From positions 1 to 64,000 of the forward strand of contig NZ_NSKC01000003.1 in assembly GCF_002286985.1 (NCBI RefSeq): 64,000 nt of DNA, in the 5' to 3' direction. Below, piece after piece: positions 41,431 through 50,912 of this stretch (position 1 is its first letter; the number at the start of each line of letters is the position of its first letter). The stretch comes from Halorubrum salipaludis. GTDB lineage: Archaea > Halobacteriota > Halobacteria > Halobacteriales > Haloferacaceae. The notes beneath the pieces were generated by a model that was not told the origin of the DNA, did not search any database, and saw only the letters and a program-made list of their open reading frames with translations. The position numbers and the translations under genes were made by a program.

Positions 41431-42285
41431 TCAGTCGTCGGCCGGCGCCGCGCCGCCGCGGGAGGCCGAACCGAGTCCCGAAGCCATGTCGGCGACCGTG
41501 CGCTCGTTGCTCGCGACCCACCGCAACAGGAGGAACGCGAAGAGGTACTTCGCGACGATGTCCATCCCGCTGTAGGCCCACGAGGTGATGGCGATGTCGA
41601 GCACCGCGAAGCCCTCGGCGCCGAGCGCCCAGACGATCGGGTAGCCGAGCCACAGGACGACGGTGAGGATCTTCAGCGTGTTGAAGATCTCGGCGGTGCC
41701 GGCGACCTCGGCGTCCTGAGCCCACTCGGCGAGCAGGATGTACAGGACGACGACGAAGAACGCGCAGCTGATGCCGTACCAGACCCAGCGCAGCATGTAG
41801 GAGGACGTGGTCAGCGCGGCCGCGAGGCCCGTGACGCACATCCCGATGTCGGCCGTGACGGCCGTGAACAGCTTCGTCGCGTTCGATCCGGCGAGCAGGC
41901 CGAGCGCGATGAGGATCATCGGCGTCGACAGCGCCCACGTGAGATACCGCCCCCACGGGGTGAGCACTTCCTGCCCCGCCAACGCGTGCCCGGCCGGCAT
42001 CTCGAGGAAGCTTACCGTCAGCCCGGAGACGAGCCCGGTGTAACTCGAGATGGACACCAGCGGCACCATCAGCGTGGCGACGAAAATCAGCTGCGCGCGG
42101 GGATCCTCCACGTTCCGACCCATATACACGAACAGGAGGATCGACAGGCCCGCGAGGGCGATGTTGATCCAGAGCGACGCGGCCAGCAGCCCGTCGCTCT
42201 GGATGGCCTGGAAAATCTCGGCTTGAGTCATTTCGAGCGGGACGGTTCCGCTTGCGATCAGGTCAGCCGTTGCTGTTTCGATCAT
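41431..42285 (-). CDS. hop: Halorhodopsin (light-driven chloride pump)
   Basis: A 284-residue seven-helix retinal protein. The helix C motif GRYLTWALSTPMILIALGLL gives Thr116-Ser120-Ala127 in place of the Asp-Thr-Asp of bacteriorhodopsin, which marks a chloride pump. The Schiff-base Lys246 and counterion Asp242 sit in SGMDIVAKYLFAFLLL. The BC loop (PAGHALAGQEVLTPW) resembles Halobacterium halorhodopsin. The gene stands alone and is preceded by a Bat-type UAS and a bop-like TTTAC TATA element. The C-terminus ends in a short polar tail. Confidence 0.93.
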   Translation of the reverse strand: MIETATADLIASGTVPLEMTQAEIFQAIQSDGLLAASLWINIALAGLSILLFVYMGRNVEDPRAQLIFVATLMVPLVSISSYTGLVSGLTVSFLEMPAGHALAGQEVLTPWGRYLTWALSTPMILIALGLLAGSNATKLFTAVTADIGMCVTGLAAALTTSSYMLRWVWYGISCAFFVVVLYILLAEWAQDAEVAGTAEIFNTLKILTVVLWLGYPIVWALGAEGFAVLDIAITSWAYSGMDIVAKYLFAFLLLRWVASNERTVADMASGLGSASRGGAAPADD

Positions 42286-42326
42286 TCGACACCTATCGGT
42301 ACGAGAGGAACCGGGTAAACGGTACC

Positions 42327-42342
42327 ACCCAACTAGTTGGGT
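42327..42342 (-). promoter_or_regulatory. Bat-type UAS upstream of hop
   Basis: ACCCAACTAGTTGGGT, a perfect 16-bp palindrome. It fits the Bat-dependent UAS consensus described for Halobacterium bop-region genes (ACC-N2-ACTAGTT-type core). Its centre is about 49 nt upstream of the start codon. TTTACC (42314-42319, minus strand) lies at the expected TATA position and resembles the non-canonical bop TATA box. Confidence 0.7.
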
Positions 42343-42563
42343 TTTGCCGTGTATTTTTCATTCTGTGTCGGATTATTCGGATCATTTTTCTTATTACCTA
42401 CATCAGCAAACGCGCGTTTCTCACGCTCGGGGATCGACGATCGGTTCGGGGTAGACGGCCGGTGTGAGACGGCGTCACCGCGATCGCGACGTCCGCGGCG
42501 AGACGTTCTCACTCGGCGGGGACGACCGCGGTATTGAAACGACTGAGGACCGCAGTTAGGGGT

Positions 42564-42989
42564 ATGTACCGCAGACGGTTCCTCCGACGGGTCGGCGCGG
42601 CCGGGGGCCTGGCGGCGACGACCGCCCTCGCCGGCTGTTCGGCGGTCGGGGGCGACCCCGGCTACGACGTGGGAATGGTCGCTGACGCGTATCGGCCGGC
42701 GGAGCTGACCGTCTCCGTCGGCGACACCGTCGTCTGGGAGAACACGAGCGCGCGGGCCCACACCGTCACCGCCTACGAGAGCGCGATCCCGGACGCGGCC
42801 GACTACTTCGCCTCCGGCGGCTTCGACGACGAGCTGACCGCCCGCGAGGCGTGGCACGACGACTTCGGCGGCATCTTGGAAAGCGGGGACCGCTTCTCCC
42901 ACACGTTCGAGGTCCCCGGCCGCCACGACTACGTGTGCATCCCCCACGAGACCGGGGGGATGGTCGGAACCGTCGTCGTGGAGGAGTGA
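42564..42989 (+). CDS. Halocyanin-type blue copper protein
   Basis: A 141-residue secreted cupredoxin. The N-terminus MYRRRFLRRVGAAGGLAATT and lipobox LAGC (Cys26) give a Tat lipoprotein. The copper ligands are visible: His in SARAHTVTAY, then Cys-His-Met in YVCIPHETGGMVG. It likely carries electrons to a terminal oxidase or denitrification enzyme. It precedes a SafE-like protein and a copper ATPase, forming a copper-handling group. Confidence 0.88.
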   Translation: MYRRRFLRRVGAAGGLAATTALAGCSAVGGDPGYDVGMVADAYRPAELTVSVGDTVVWENTSARAHTVTAYESAIPDAADYFASGGFDDELTAREAWHDDFGGILESGDRFSHTFEVPGRHDYVCIPHETGGMVGTVVVEE

Positions 42990-43097
42990 CGTGGGGGGTT
43001 CCCGATCCCACCGCTTCCTCCTCCGGCTCGACCGCTCGCTCCCCGGCCCGACGAAACCCATTAGCGCGCGCGACCCCTACCACGGGTGACTCGACTC

Positions 43098-43943
43098 ATG
43101 GACCTCTCGCCGCTTCTCGGGACCGACGTCCTGCTGTTCCTCGCCATCGGGCTGCTCGGCGGCGCCCACTGCATCGGGATGTGCGGCCCGCTCGTCACGG
43201 TGTACGCCGGCCGGATGCGCGACGGAAGCGAACGCGCCGACGGCGGGGGAGCGGCCGGCGGGGCCGCCGCCGGAACCGGCCGGTCCGCCGACCGGCGCGG
43301 GAGCCACCTCACGACCTACGAGGTCCGCCAGCACGCGCTGTTCAACCTCGGCCGCGCGGCGAGCTACGCGACAATCGGCGCGGCGCTCGGCGCGCTCGGC
43401 GGGGCCCTCCTCGTCACGACTGCGACGCTGACCGGCGCGGCGGAGGCGGTCCGCGGCGCCGTCGGCCTCGTCGTCGGCGCGGCCGTGATCGTCGTCGGCG
43501 TCCGGTACGCGCTCGGCGGCGCGACCGGCGGGGTCCACCTCCCCGGCCTCGACCGCGTCACCGGGTGGCTCACCGGGCACGTCGACCGGCTCGCCAACGG
43601 GCCCGGGATCGTCGGGCTCGGCGCGGTCCACGGGCTGCTCCCGTGTCCGATCCTCTACCCGGCGTACCTCTACGCGTTCGCCAGCGGCTCCGCCGTCAGC
43701 GGCGCGCTCGCGCTCGGCGCGCTCGGCGTCGGGACGATGCCGGCCGTCTTCCTCTACGGCACGGTCATCGAGAGCGTCGACGCGGTCCATCGCCGCCGGG
43801 TCCACCGCCTGCTCGGCGTCGCCTTCGTGGCGCTCGGCTACGTCCTGTTCGCGCACGGGTTGATGGCGGTCGGCGTCCACGTGCCGCACCCGAGCCTCCC
43901 GTTCTGGAACCCGCTCGACGCGGCCGCCGCGGGGGGAATGTGA
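43098..43943 (+). CDS. Sulfite exporter TauE/SafE-family membrane protein
   Basis: A 281-residue membrane protein with about six hydrophobic segments. The signature FLAIGLLGGAHCIGMCGPLV is typical of the group that includes CcoH/DsbD-like maturation proteins. A second conserved stretch is LGAVHGLLPCPILYPAYLYA. It lies 1 nt upstream of a copper P-type ATPase, an arrangement known from cytochrome-oxidase maturation operons, so a copper or heme-copper oxidase assembly role is likely. A GTG 12 nt earlier could also start it. Confidence 0.75.
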   Translation: MDLSPLLGTDVLLFLAIGLLGGAHCIGMCGPLVTVYAGRMRDGSERADGGGAAGGAAAGTGRSADRRGSHLTTYEVRQHALFNLGRAASYATIGAALGALGGALLVTTATLTGAAEAVRGAVGLVVGAAVIVVGVRYALGGATGGVHLPGLDRVTGWLTGHVDRLANGPGIVGLGAVHGLLPCPILYPAYLYAFASGSAVSGALALGALGVGTMPAVFLYGTVIESVDAVHRRRVHRLLGVAFVALGYVLFAHGLMAVGVHVPHPSLPFWNPLDAAAAGGM

Positions 43944-43944
43944 G

Positions 43945-46443
43945 ATGAGCGCGCCCGACTGCACCCTCTGTGAGCTCCCGACCGCCGGCGTCGACGTGGT
44001 CGACGACGAGGGCAACGCGTTCTGCTGTACCGGCTGTCGAGACGTGTACGAGTCGCTCGGCGACGTCGATGTCGACGCGGAGGCGGTTCGCGAGCGGCGG
44101 CAGGGGGAGGGAGACGATTCCGCCGACGCACAGGTCCCAGCCGGCCACGAGGCGACCTTCCTCGAGGTCGACGGGATGCACTGCGCCACCTGCGAGGCGT
44201 TCATCGAGACGGTCGCCACGCGGACCGAGGGAGTCAGCGCCGCCAGCGCGAGCTACGTCACGGACACGGTGCGGATCGACCACGACCCCGATGCGGTCTC
44301 CGCGGACGACCTCTCGGAGGCGGTGAGCGGGCTCGGCTACAGCGCGTACGACCGCGACGACGCCTTCTCCCGCCGGCAGGCGGACAACATGGCGACGGCG
44401 CGGCTCGCGGCGGGGGTCATGGTCGGGATGGCGGTCATGTTACAGTACATCGTCATCATCTACCCGACGTACTTCGCGTTCCCCTTCTACAACGAGCGCA
44501 CGCTGGAGTACCTCAACCAGGCGATGTCGTCGACCTCCGGGACGTACTTCTTCATCGTGATCGGCGTGTTGACGACGCTCGTGCTGTTCGTCACCGGGAA
44601 GCCGATACTCAGGGGCGCGTACGTCAGCGCGCGGACGCGGTCGCCGAACATGGACTTACTCGTCGCGATCGCGGCGCTCAGCGCGTACGTCTACAGCACC
44701 CTCGCCGTGATCTTCGTCGAGTCGCCGTCGATCTACTACGACGTGACGGTCGCGATCATCGTGATCGTCACCGTCGGGAACCATTACGAGGACTCGATAA
44801 AGAAGCGCGCGACCGAGCTGCTCTCCGATCTCACCGCGGTCCAGGTCGACAGCGCCCGGCGGATCGTCGGCGTCGACGCGGCGGGAGCAGAAGGGAACGG
44901 CGGCGAGGCTGAGGGGAACGGCATCGAGACTGAAGAAGTCGCCATCGAGGACCTCGCGCCCGGCGACCGCCTGCTCGTGCGCGCCGGCGAGCGCGTCCCG
45001 GTCGACGGCGAGGCGGTCGCGGGCGACGCCGCGGTCGACGAGTCGGTCGTCACGGGCGAGTCGATGCCGGTCCGGAAGGCGCCGGGAGACGCCGTGGTCG
45101 GCGGCTCCGTGGTCGCGGACGGGTCGCTGACGGTGGAGGTCGGCCCGGACGCGACCTCCAGCCTCGACCGCGTCGCCGAGCTCGTCTGGGACCTCCAGAG
45201 CGGGAACCACGGCGTCCAGAAGCTCGCCGACCGGCTGGCGACGGTGTTCGTTCCGGTCGTGCTCGCGGTCGCGCTCCTCGCCGCGGGGGCCAACCTCGCG
45301 CTTGGCAACGGGGTGACCGAGGCGATGCTCGTCGGGCTCACGGTGCTCATCGTCTCGTGTCCGTGCGCGCTCGGGCTCGCGACCCCGCTGGCGGTCGCCG
45401 CCGGAATCCGCGACGCCCTGGAGCGCTCCATCGTGATCTTCGACGACACCGTCTTCGAGCGCCTCCGGGGCGCCGACACCGTCGTCTTCGACAAGACCGG
45501 GACGCTCACCACCGGCGAGATGCGGGTCGTCTCCGCCGACGTCGACGACGACCTGCTCCGGCTCGCGGCGGCGGTCGAGGAGCGCTCGGCGCACCCCGTC
45601 GGGCGGGCCATCGCCGCGGCGCGGGCGGTCGCTGACGGCGGGACGGTCGAGGCGACGGAGGCGGTCGACGGATCGGACGCCGCCTCCCCCTCCGGCGACG
45701 CCCTCGCGGTCTCCGACTTCGAGAGCCACGCCCGCGGCGTCTCCGGCGTCGTCGACGGCGTTCCGGTCGTCGTCGGCCACCCGGACCTGTTCGACGAGCG
45801 CGGGTGGACGGTCCCCGAGTCGGTCCGCGAGGCGGTCGCGGCCGCCCGCGACGTGGGGCGCGTCCCGGTCGCCGTCGGCCGCGACGGCGCCGCGGAGGGG
45901 GTCGTCGTGGTCGGCGACGAGCTGCGCGAGGGGTGGGACGAGACCGTGACGGAGCTGGCCGACTCGGGCGTCGAGGTGGTCGTGCTGACCGGCGACGACG
46001 AGCGCGCGGCGACCGTCTTCGCCGAGCACGACGCGGTCTCGTCGGTGTTCGCGGGCGTGCCGCCGGAGGGGAAAGCCGAGACGGTCGAGCGGCTGAAGGC
46101 GCGCGGGCGGACGGTGATGGTCGGCGACGGGACCAACGACGCGCCGGCGCTCGCCGCGGCCGACCTCGGCGTCGCGCTCGGCGGCGGGACCGCCATGGCG
46201 GCCGACGCCGCCGACGTGGCGATCGTCGACGACGACCTCGGCTCCGTGGCCACCGTCTTCGAGCTCTCGCGGGCCGCGGGGCGGCGCGTGAAGGGGAACA
46301 TCGGCTGGGCGTTCTGCTACAACGCGGTCGCGATCCCGCTCGCGGTGACGGGCCTCCTCAACCCCCTCTTCGCCGCGGTCGCGATGGGCGCCTCCAGCCT
46401 GCTCGTCGTGACGAACTCCTCGCGGGCGCTGTTGGACGACTGA
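43945..46443 (+). CDS. Copper-transporting P1B-type ATPase
   Basis: An 832-residue metal pump. The N-terminus carries a Cys-rich segment (CTLCELPTAGVDVVDDEG, then FCCTGCRDVYESLG), followed by an HMA domain with GMHCATCEAF. Eight membrane segments are expected, with the CPC transport motif in LIVSCPCALGLATPLAV. Catalytic motifs are DKTGTLTTGEM (phosphorylated Asp), TGES in VVTGESMPV, and MVGDGTNDAPALAAADLGV. The CPC plus the N-terminal Cys domain (CcoI/FixI-like) points to copper, possibly supplying cytochrome oxidase. Cotranscribed with the SafE-like gene. Confidence 0.92.
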   Translation: MSAPDCTLCELPTAGVDVVDDEGNAFCCTGCRDVYESLGDVDVDAEAVRERRQGEGDDSADAQVPAGHEATFLEVDGMHCATCEAFIETVATRTEGVSAASASYVTDTVRIDHDPDAVSADDLSEAVSGLGYSAYDRDDAFSRRQADNMATARLAAGVMVGMAVMLQYIVIIYPTYFAFPFYNERTLEYLNQAMSSTSGTYFFIVIGVLTTLVLFVTGKPILRGAYVSARTRSPNMDLLVAIAALSAYVYSTLAVIFVESPSIYYDVTVAIIVIVTVGNHYEDSIKKRATELLSDLTAVQVDSARRIVGVDAAGAEGNGGEAEGNGIETEEVAIEDLAPGDRLLVRAGERVPVDGEAVAGDAAVDESVVTGESMPVRKAPGDAVVGGSVVADGSLTVEVGPDATSSLDRVAELVWDLQSGNHGVQKLADRLATVFVPVVLAVALLAAGANLALGNGVTEAMLVGLTVLIVSCPCALGLATPLAVAAGIRDALERSIVIFDDTVFERLRGADTVVFDKTGTLTTGEMRVVSADVDDDLLRLAAAVEERSAHPVGRAIAAARAVADGGTVEATEAVDGSDAASPSGDALAVSDFESHARGVSGVVDGVPVVVGHPDLFDERGWTVPESVREAVAAARDVGRVPVAVGRDGAAEGVVVVGDELREGWDETVTELADSGVEVVVLTGDDERAATVFAEHDAVSSVFAGVPPEGKAETVERLKARGRTVMVGDGTNDAPALAAADLGVALGGGTAMAADAADVAIVDDDLGSVATVFELSRAAGRRVKGNIGWAFCYNAVAIPLAVTGLLNPLFAAVAMGASSLLVVTNSSRALLDD

Positions 46444-46564
46444 CCGGGGCACCGGACTGCCGGCGACCTGACCGCTCCGTCGGCCGGCCTGACCGCCCTC
46501 CGATCCCCCGCCCGAGACCACCGGGACCGCAAGCGACTTTCGGCTCACGCGACTACCGTGGCGT

Positions 46565-47398
46565 ATGTCACAGGAGTCGCAGTCGTTCGACGTACCGAGC
46601 AGCGACGGAATGCCGGCGCTCGGCCTCGGGACGTGGCAGAACGACGACCCGGAGCGGTGCGTCGAGTCCGTGAAGACCGCCCTCGAACTGGGGTACCGCC
46701 ACGTCGACACGGCCCAGATCTACGGCAACGAGGCCGCCGTCGGCGAAGGGATCGCGGCGGCCGACGTCGACCGCGACGACGTGTTCCTCGCCACGAAGGT
46801 GTGGACCGACGAACTCGCGCCCGAGGACGTGGCCGCCTCGACCCGCGAGAGCCTCCAGAAGCTCGACACCGAGTACGTCGACCTGCTGTACGTCCACTGG
46901 CCGTCGGGGGCGTACGACCCCGAGGAGACCCTGCCCGCGTTCGCCGAGCTCCGCGACGACGGCCTGATCGACCGGATCGGCGTCTCGAACTTCGAGCCGG
47001 AGCACCTCGACGCCGCGACCGACGCGCTCGGCGAGGCGCCGTTCGCGAACCAGGTGGAGTGTCACCCGCTGCTCCGACAGGAGGAGCTCCGCGAGTACGC
47101 CGACGCCAACGGCATCGAGCTCGTCGGCTACTCGCCGCTCGCCCGCGGAAACGTCTTCGACGACCCGACCGTCGGCGAGATCGCCGAGAAGCACGGCGTC
47201 AGCGCGGCGCAGGTGAGCCTCGCGTGGCTCCGCGAGAAGGGCGTCACCGCGATCCCGAAGGCGACCGGCGAGGACCACCTCCGCGACAACTGGGCGAGCC
47301 TCGGACTCGAACTGGACGACGAGGACGTCGCGGCGATCGACGATCTCGGTCGGACCGACCGCCAGCTGAACCCGGACTTCGGCCCGGACTGGGAGTAG
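46565..47398 (+). CDS. Aldo/keto reductase
   Basis: A 277-residue NADPH-dependent oxidoreductase of the AKR superfamily. The barrel start is GMPALGLGTWQNDDPERCVE; the catalytic residues are Asp-Tyr in RHVDTAQIYGNE, Lys in VFLATKVWTDE and His in LLYVHWPSGAYD. Cofactor-binding IPKATGEDHLRDN lies near the C-terminus. Length is normal for the subfamily. The substrate is unknown. Confidence 0.92.
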   Translation: MSQESQSFDVPSSDGMPALGLGTWQNDDPERCVESVKTALELGYRHVDTAQIYGNEAAVGEGIAAADVDRDDVFLATKVWTDELAPEDVAASTRESLQKLDTEYVDLLYVHWPSGAYDPEETLPAFAELRDDGLIDRIGVSNFEPEHLDAATDALGEAPFANQVECHPLLRQEELREYADANGIELVGYSPLARGNVFDDPTVGEIAEKHGVSAAQVSLAWLREKGVTAIPKATGEDHLRDNWASLGLELDDEDVAAIDDLGRTDRQLNPDFGPDWE

Positions 47399-47420
47399 GC
47401 CCCGGCTAAGTGCCCCCGGC

Positions 47421-48815
47421 TCAGTCGCCGTTCCGGGGCAGCCTGATCGTGATCTCGTTGCCGCGCTCGGCGCCGGACTCGACCGCGACGGTCCCGCCCG
47501 ACAGCTCCACGCTCCAGTAGACGAGCCAGAGCCCCAGCCCGCTGCTGTGGTACACGTCGGTCATGTCGTGGTCGCCCCTGAGCACGTCCGCCTCGACCGA
47601 CGGGATTGGGGAGTGGCTGTCCCGTACGACGATCTCGGCGCCCTCGGGCGTGCGACGGAGCGCGGCGGTCACGGTCGACGGCTCCCCGTCCGCGTGGCGG
47701 ACCGCGTTCTCCAGCAGCTCGATCACCGCCGACCGCAGCTCCGCGCGCCCGCCGACCGCGACCGCGTCGCGCTCCGCGACCTCGATCGCGGCGTCCGGGT
47801 ACCGCTCGCGGACGTCCTCGACGCACTCGTCGACCAGCTCGCGGAGCTCGATCCGCTCCGTGTCCTGTCGCTTGGTGATGAGATCGATGATCTCCCGCTC
47901 CTTCTCGGCCGTTTCGAGGAGCTGATCGCCGACCCGCCGAATCACCGCAGTGCGATCGGCCGCGTCCGGCACCTCGGCCGCGAGGGTCTCCGCCGTTCCG
48001 AGGATGACGTTGAGGTCGTTCCGGAGGTTGTGCCGGAGGAGGTTGTCCATCACGACGAGCTGCCGTTCGCGACGCCGTCGGTCCGTGACGTCCCTGGTGA
48101 ACCCGGTGATGCGGACGACCTCCCCGTCCTCCGTGATCGGTTCGCCTTGAACCCACACCCAGTGCGCGTAGTTCTCGTCGGGGTTCACCCGGTACTCCAT
48201 GTCGACGGCGGTGCCCTCGGAGAGCAGCCCCATCGCCTCCTTCACCGCGGGGATATCGTCGGGATGGATCGCGTCGAGGAACGTCCCCGGATCGCCGCGG
48301 AGCTCTGAGACGGACCCGCCGTAGACGTCCTCGTAGGCCGGGTTCACGAAGAGCACCTCGGACCAGTCGGCGTCGAACATCCAGAGCACGTCGCTCGAGA
48401 CGGCCGCGATCTCCCGGAGGTGCGACGCGGTCTCGGCGCGCTGGCGCTCGGCCTCGACGCGGTCGGTGACGTCTCGGGAGCTGACGACGAATCCGTCGAG
48501 CGCGGAGTCGGTGAGGTTCGACATCCGGCTCTCCAGCCACACCCACGACCCGTCGGCGGTGCGGTGGCGGTACTCCACGGTCACCTCGGCGAACTCGTCG
48601 CTCTCGATCGCCCGCCCGAACGCGTGGCGGACCGCGGCGCGCTCGTCGGGGTGAACGTACTCGAAGGCGTTCTCGCCCACGATCTCGTCCGGCGTGAACC
48701 CGAGGATCCGTTCCACCGCCCCGCTGGCGTACGTGAACGTCCCGTCCTCGTCTAGGAGAACGATCTTGTCTTGGGTGTGGTCGAGCAGCAGTCCGAGAGC
48801 CTCGGACTCGTTCAT
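47421..48815 (-). CDS. PAS-domain sensor histidine kinase
   Basis: A 464-residue soluble two-component sensor. Two PAS domains (residues ~5-120 and ~130-250) are followed by the dimerisation/phosphoacceptor H-box LLRHNLRNDLNVILG and an HATPase domain. The N-box is IELLENAVRHADG and the G2 box HSSGLGLWLVYW. The G1 box reads VRDSHSPIPSVE, without the usual DxGxG glycines. No membrane segment, so it senses something inside the cell. No response regulator is nearby. Confidence 0.88.
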   Translation of the reverse strand: MNESEALGLLLDHTQDKIVLLDEDGTFTYASGAVERILGFTPDEIVGENAFEYVHPDERAAVRHAFGRAIESDEFAEVTVEYRHRTADGSWVWLESRMSNLTDSALDGFVVSSRDVTDRVEAERQRAETASHLREIAAVSSDVLWMFDADWSEVLFVNPAYEDVYGGSVSELRGDPGTFLDAIHPDDIPAVKEAMGLLSEGTAVDMEYRVNPDENYAHWVWVQGEPITEDGEVVRITGFTRDVTDRRRRERQLVVMDNLLRHNLRNDLNVILGTAETLAAEVPDAADRTAVIRRVGDQLLETAEKEREIIDLITKRQDTERIELRELVDECVEDVRERYPDAAIEVAERDAVAVGGRAELRSAVIELLENAVRHADGEPSTVTAALRRTPEGAEIVVRDSHSPIPSVEADVLRGDHDMTDVYHSSGLGLWLVYWSVELSGGTVAVESGAERGNEITIRLPRNGD

Positions 48816-48873
48816 TCTCTGTACGTCTCGCGTGAGCGTGTATAAAAGTCCGGCCGCCGGCGGTGCCGCCCGC

Positions 48874-50766
48874 TCAGACGTGTTCCGCGAGGAAGTCGAC
48901 GACCTCGCGGTACGCCTCGATGCGGTTCTCCAGCTTCGAGAAGCCGTGTCCCTCGTCGTCGAAGATCAGCTTCCGCACGGGGACGCCCTGCTCGCGCGCC
49001 TCCTCGACGATCTGTTCGGCCTCGCCGACGGGCACCCGCGGGTCGTTCGCGCCGTGGAGGACGAACAGCGGCGACTCGATCGCCTCGATGTTGTTGATCG
49101 GCGAGATCGACTCCAGGAACTCCCGGTCCTCCTCGAGCGACCCGTACTCGGCCTCGCGGAGTTCGCGGCGCCAGTCGCCGGTGTTCTCTAGGAACGTCAC
49201 GAAGTTCGCGATGCCGACGACGTCGACGCCGGCGGCCCACAGCTCGGGGTACTCGGTCAGCGCCGCGAGCACCATGAAGCCGCCGTAGGAGCCGCCCATC
49301 GCGACGACGCGGTCGGGGTCGACCTCGGGGTGGTCGTGGAGCCACTCGACGCCCGCCCGGACGTCCGCGACCGAGTCCATTCGCTTCTCCACGTCGTCGA
49401 GCGCGGAGTACGCCTTCCCGTACCCGGAGGAGCCGCGCACGTTCGGCTCGAACACGGCGTAGCCGTTGTTCAGCAGGTACTGCTTGACCGAGGCGAAGGA
49501 GGGTCGGCGCTGCGACTCGGGGCCGCCGTGGATGTCGACGACCACGGGGTAGCCGTCCTCGGGCGGCTCCGTCTCCGGGACGGAGAAGAACGCGGGGATC
49601 TGCCGGCCGTCGAACGTGGGGTAGTGGACCAGCTCCGGCTCGACGAACGTGTCCGGCGGGATGCCGGCGGTCGAGGCCGCGGTCCAGCGCTCCGTCTCGC
49701 CCGTCGTCGCGTCGACGACGTACACGTTCGCGTTGTGGGTGCTCCCGGTCGCGGTGATCGCGAAGCGGTCCCCGTCCGGCCCGAAGCTCACGCCGCCGGC
49801 GACGCCCTCGGGGAGGTCCGGCGTCGGGTACGGGTCGATCCGGTCCGGCTCCACCAGCTCGCCGACCGCGATCTCGGTGTAGCCGTCGACGTTGCGCGAG
49901 TAGACGACGCGCCGGGACTCCTCGTGGACGGCGACGCCGTCGACGTTCCAGCCGTCGTCGCCGCCGGGCTTCGCGGGGGAATCGTCCGCTCCCCCCTCGC
50001 GGCCGTCGTCGCCCTCGCCGCCGGCCCCGCTCGCGGGGCCCTCCCCGGACGCGACCACGGAGAACTCGCCGGTCGCGAGGTCGAGCCGCTCCAGGCGCAG
50101 GGTGTCGCTGTCGCGGTCGGTGACGAGGTACAGCGACTCGCCGTCGGGACCCCACTCCGGGCTGCCGTAGCGCACGTCGCCCTCGTGGGGCGTGTGATGG
50201 GTGAGATTCCCGGTGTCCAGTTCGAGGGTGTACACGTCGTGGTCGAACGAGGAGTGCGCCTCGTGGACGATCAGCCGGTCGTCGCTCGGCGACCACCCCG
50301 ACACCGAGAGCCAGCCGTCCCCCTCGTGGACGAGCTCGGCGTCGTCGCCGGTCGCGTCCCGGTCCTGTACGTACACGTCGAAGACGGCTTCGTCGCGGCG
50401 GTTCGAGGCGAACGCGAAGCAGTCGCCCTCGCCGTCCCAGCCGCCCCAGCGGTGCTTCGCCTCCGGACGGTCGGTGAGGTCGGTGATCTCGCCCGACTCG
50501 TAGTTGAGCAGGTACAGCTGGGCGCGCTCGTTGCCGCCCTCGTCCATGCCGAAGACTGCCTCCGCGCGTTCCGGGGAGGAGTCGACGAACGAGACCGCCT
50601 CCTCGAAGAACGTGTGCTGTTCGGGCCACCCGAGCGGCTCGTCGAGCGACCACACCTGCCCGGTGCCGGTCGTGTTCAACAGGAAGGAGAGCCGGCCGTC
50701 GGGGCCGAGGTCCGCCCCGCCGGCGTTTCGGACGTTGAGGTACCGCTCGATGTCGTACCGGTGCAT
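48874..50766 (-). CDS. S9-family serine peptidase (prolyl oligopeptidase-like)
   Basis: A 630-residue peptidase. The first ~380 residues form a beta-propeller of repeated WD/DPP-like strands (for example GSPEWGPDGESLYLVTDRDS). The C-terminal alpha/beta-hydrolase domain has the nucleophile Ser in AMGGSYGGFMVLAAL, the acid in VLHGANDPRVPVGEAEQI and the His in DDEGHGFSKLENR. No signal peptide. It probably trims small peptides in the cytoplasm, like acylaminoacyl or oligopeptidases. An acidic linker lies around residues 228-252. Confidence 0.9.
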   Translation of the reverse strand: MHRYDIERYLNVRNAGGADLGPDGRLSFLLNTTGTGQVWSLDEPLGWPEQHTFFEEAVSFVDSSPERAEAVFGMDEGGNERAQLYLLNYESGEITDLTDRPEAKHRWGGWDGEGDCFAFASNRRDEAVFDVYVQDRDATGDDAELVHEGDGWLSVSGWSPSDDRLIVHEAHSSFDHDVYTLELDTGNLTHHTPHEGDVRYGSPEWGPDGESLYLVTDRDSDTLRLERLDLATGEFSVVASGEGPASGAGGEGDDGREGGADDSPAKPGGDDGWNVDGVAVHEESRRVVYSRNVDGYTEIAVGELVEPDRIDPYPTPDLPEGVAGGVSFGPDGDRFAITATGSTHNANVYVVDATTGETERWTAASTAGIPPDTFVEPELVHYPTFDGRQIPAFFSVPETEPPEDGYPVVVDIHGGPESQRRPSFASVKQYLLNNGYAVFEPNVRGSSGYGKAYSALDDVEKRMDSVADVRAGVEWLHDHPEVDPDRVVAMGGSYGGFMVLAALTEYPELWAAGVDVVGIANFVTFLENTGDWRRELREAEYGSLEEDREFLESISPINNIEAIESPLFVLHGANDPRVPVGEAEQIVEEAREQGVPVRKLIFDDEGHGFSKLENRIEAYREVVDFLAEHV

Positions 50767-50912
50767 GGGGTTCGATTCCGGGCGCGGTGTGAAACCGTTT
50801 CGGGTGGCGGAACGGGCAGTACTCGGCGTCGACGCGCGGTCTGCCCGCTGCGTCCCGCCCCCGCCCGCCGGATGCCGTGTCTTTTTATCCGCCCCAGCCG
50901 TCCGGTCGGCGT

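Noticed and set aside
38875-42318. A 1147-codon open frame on the plus strand across guaAA, truD, pth2 and hop
   Set aside because: It is an antisense shadow of four well-supported minus-strand genes; long mirror frames are expected at this GC content. Its residues (Arg/Val/Asp-rich, no motif) match no family.
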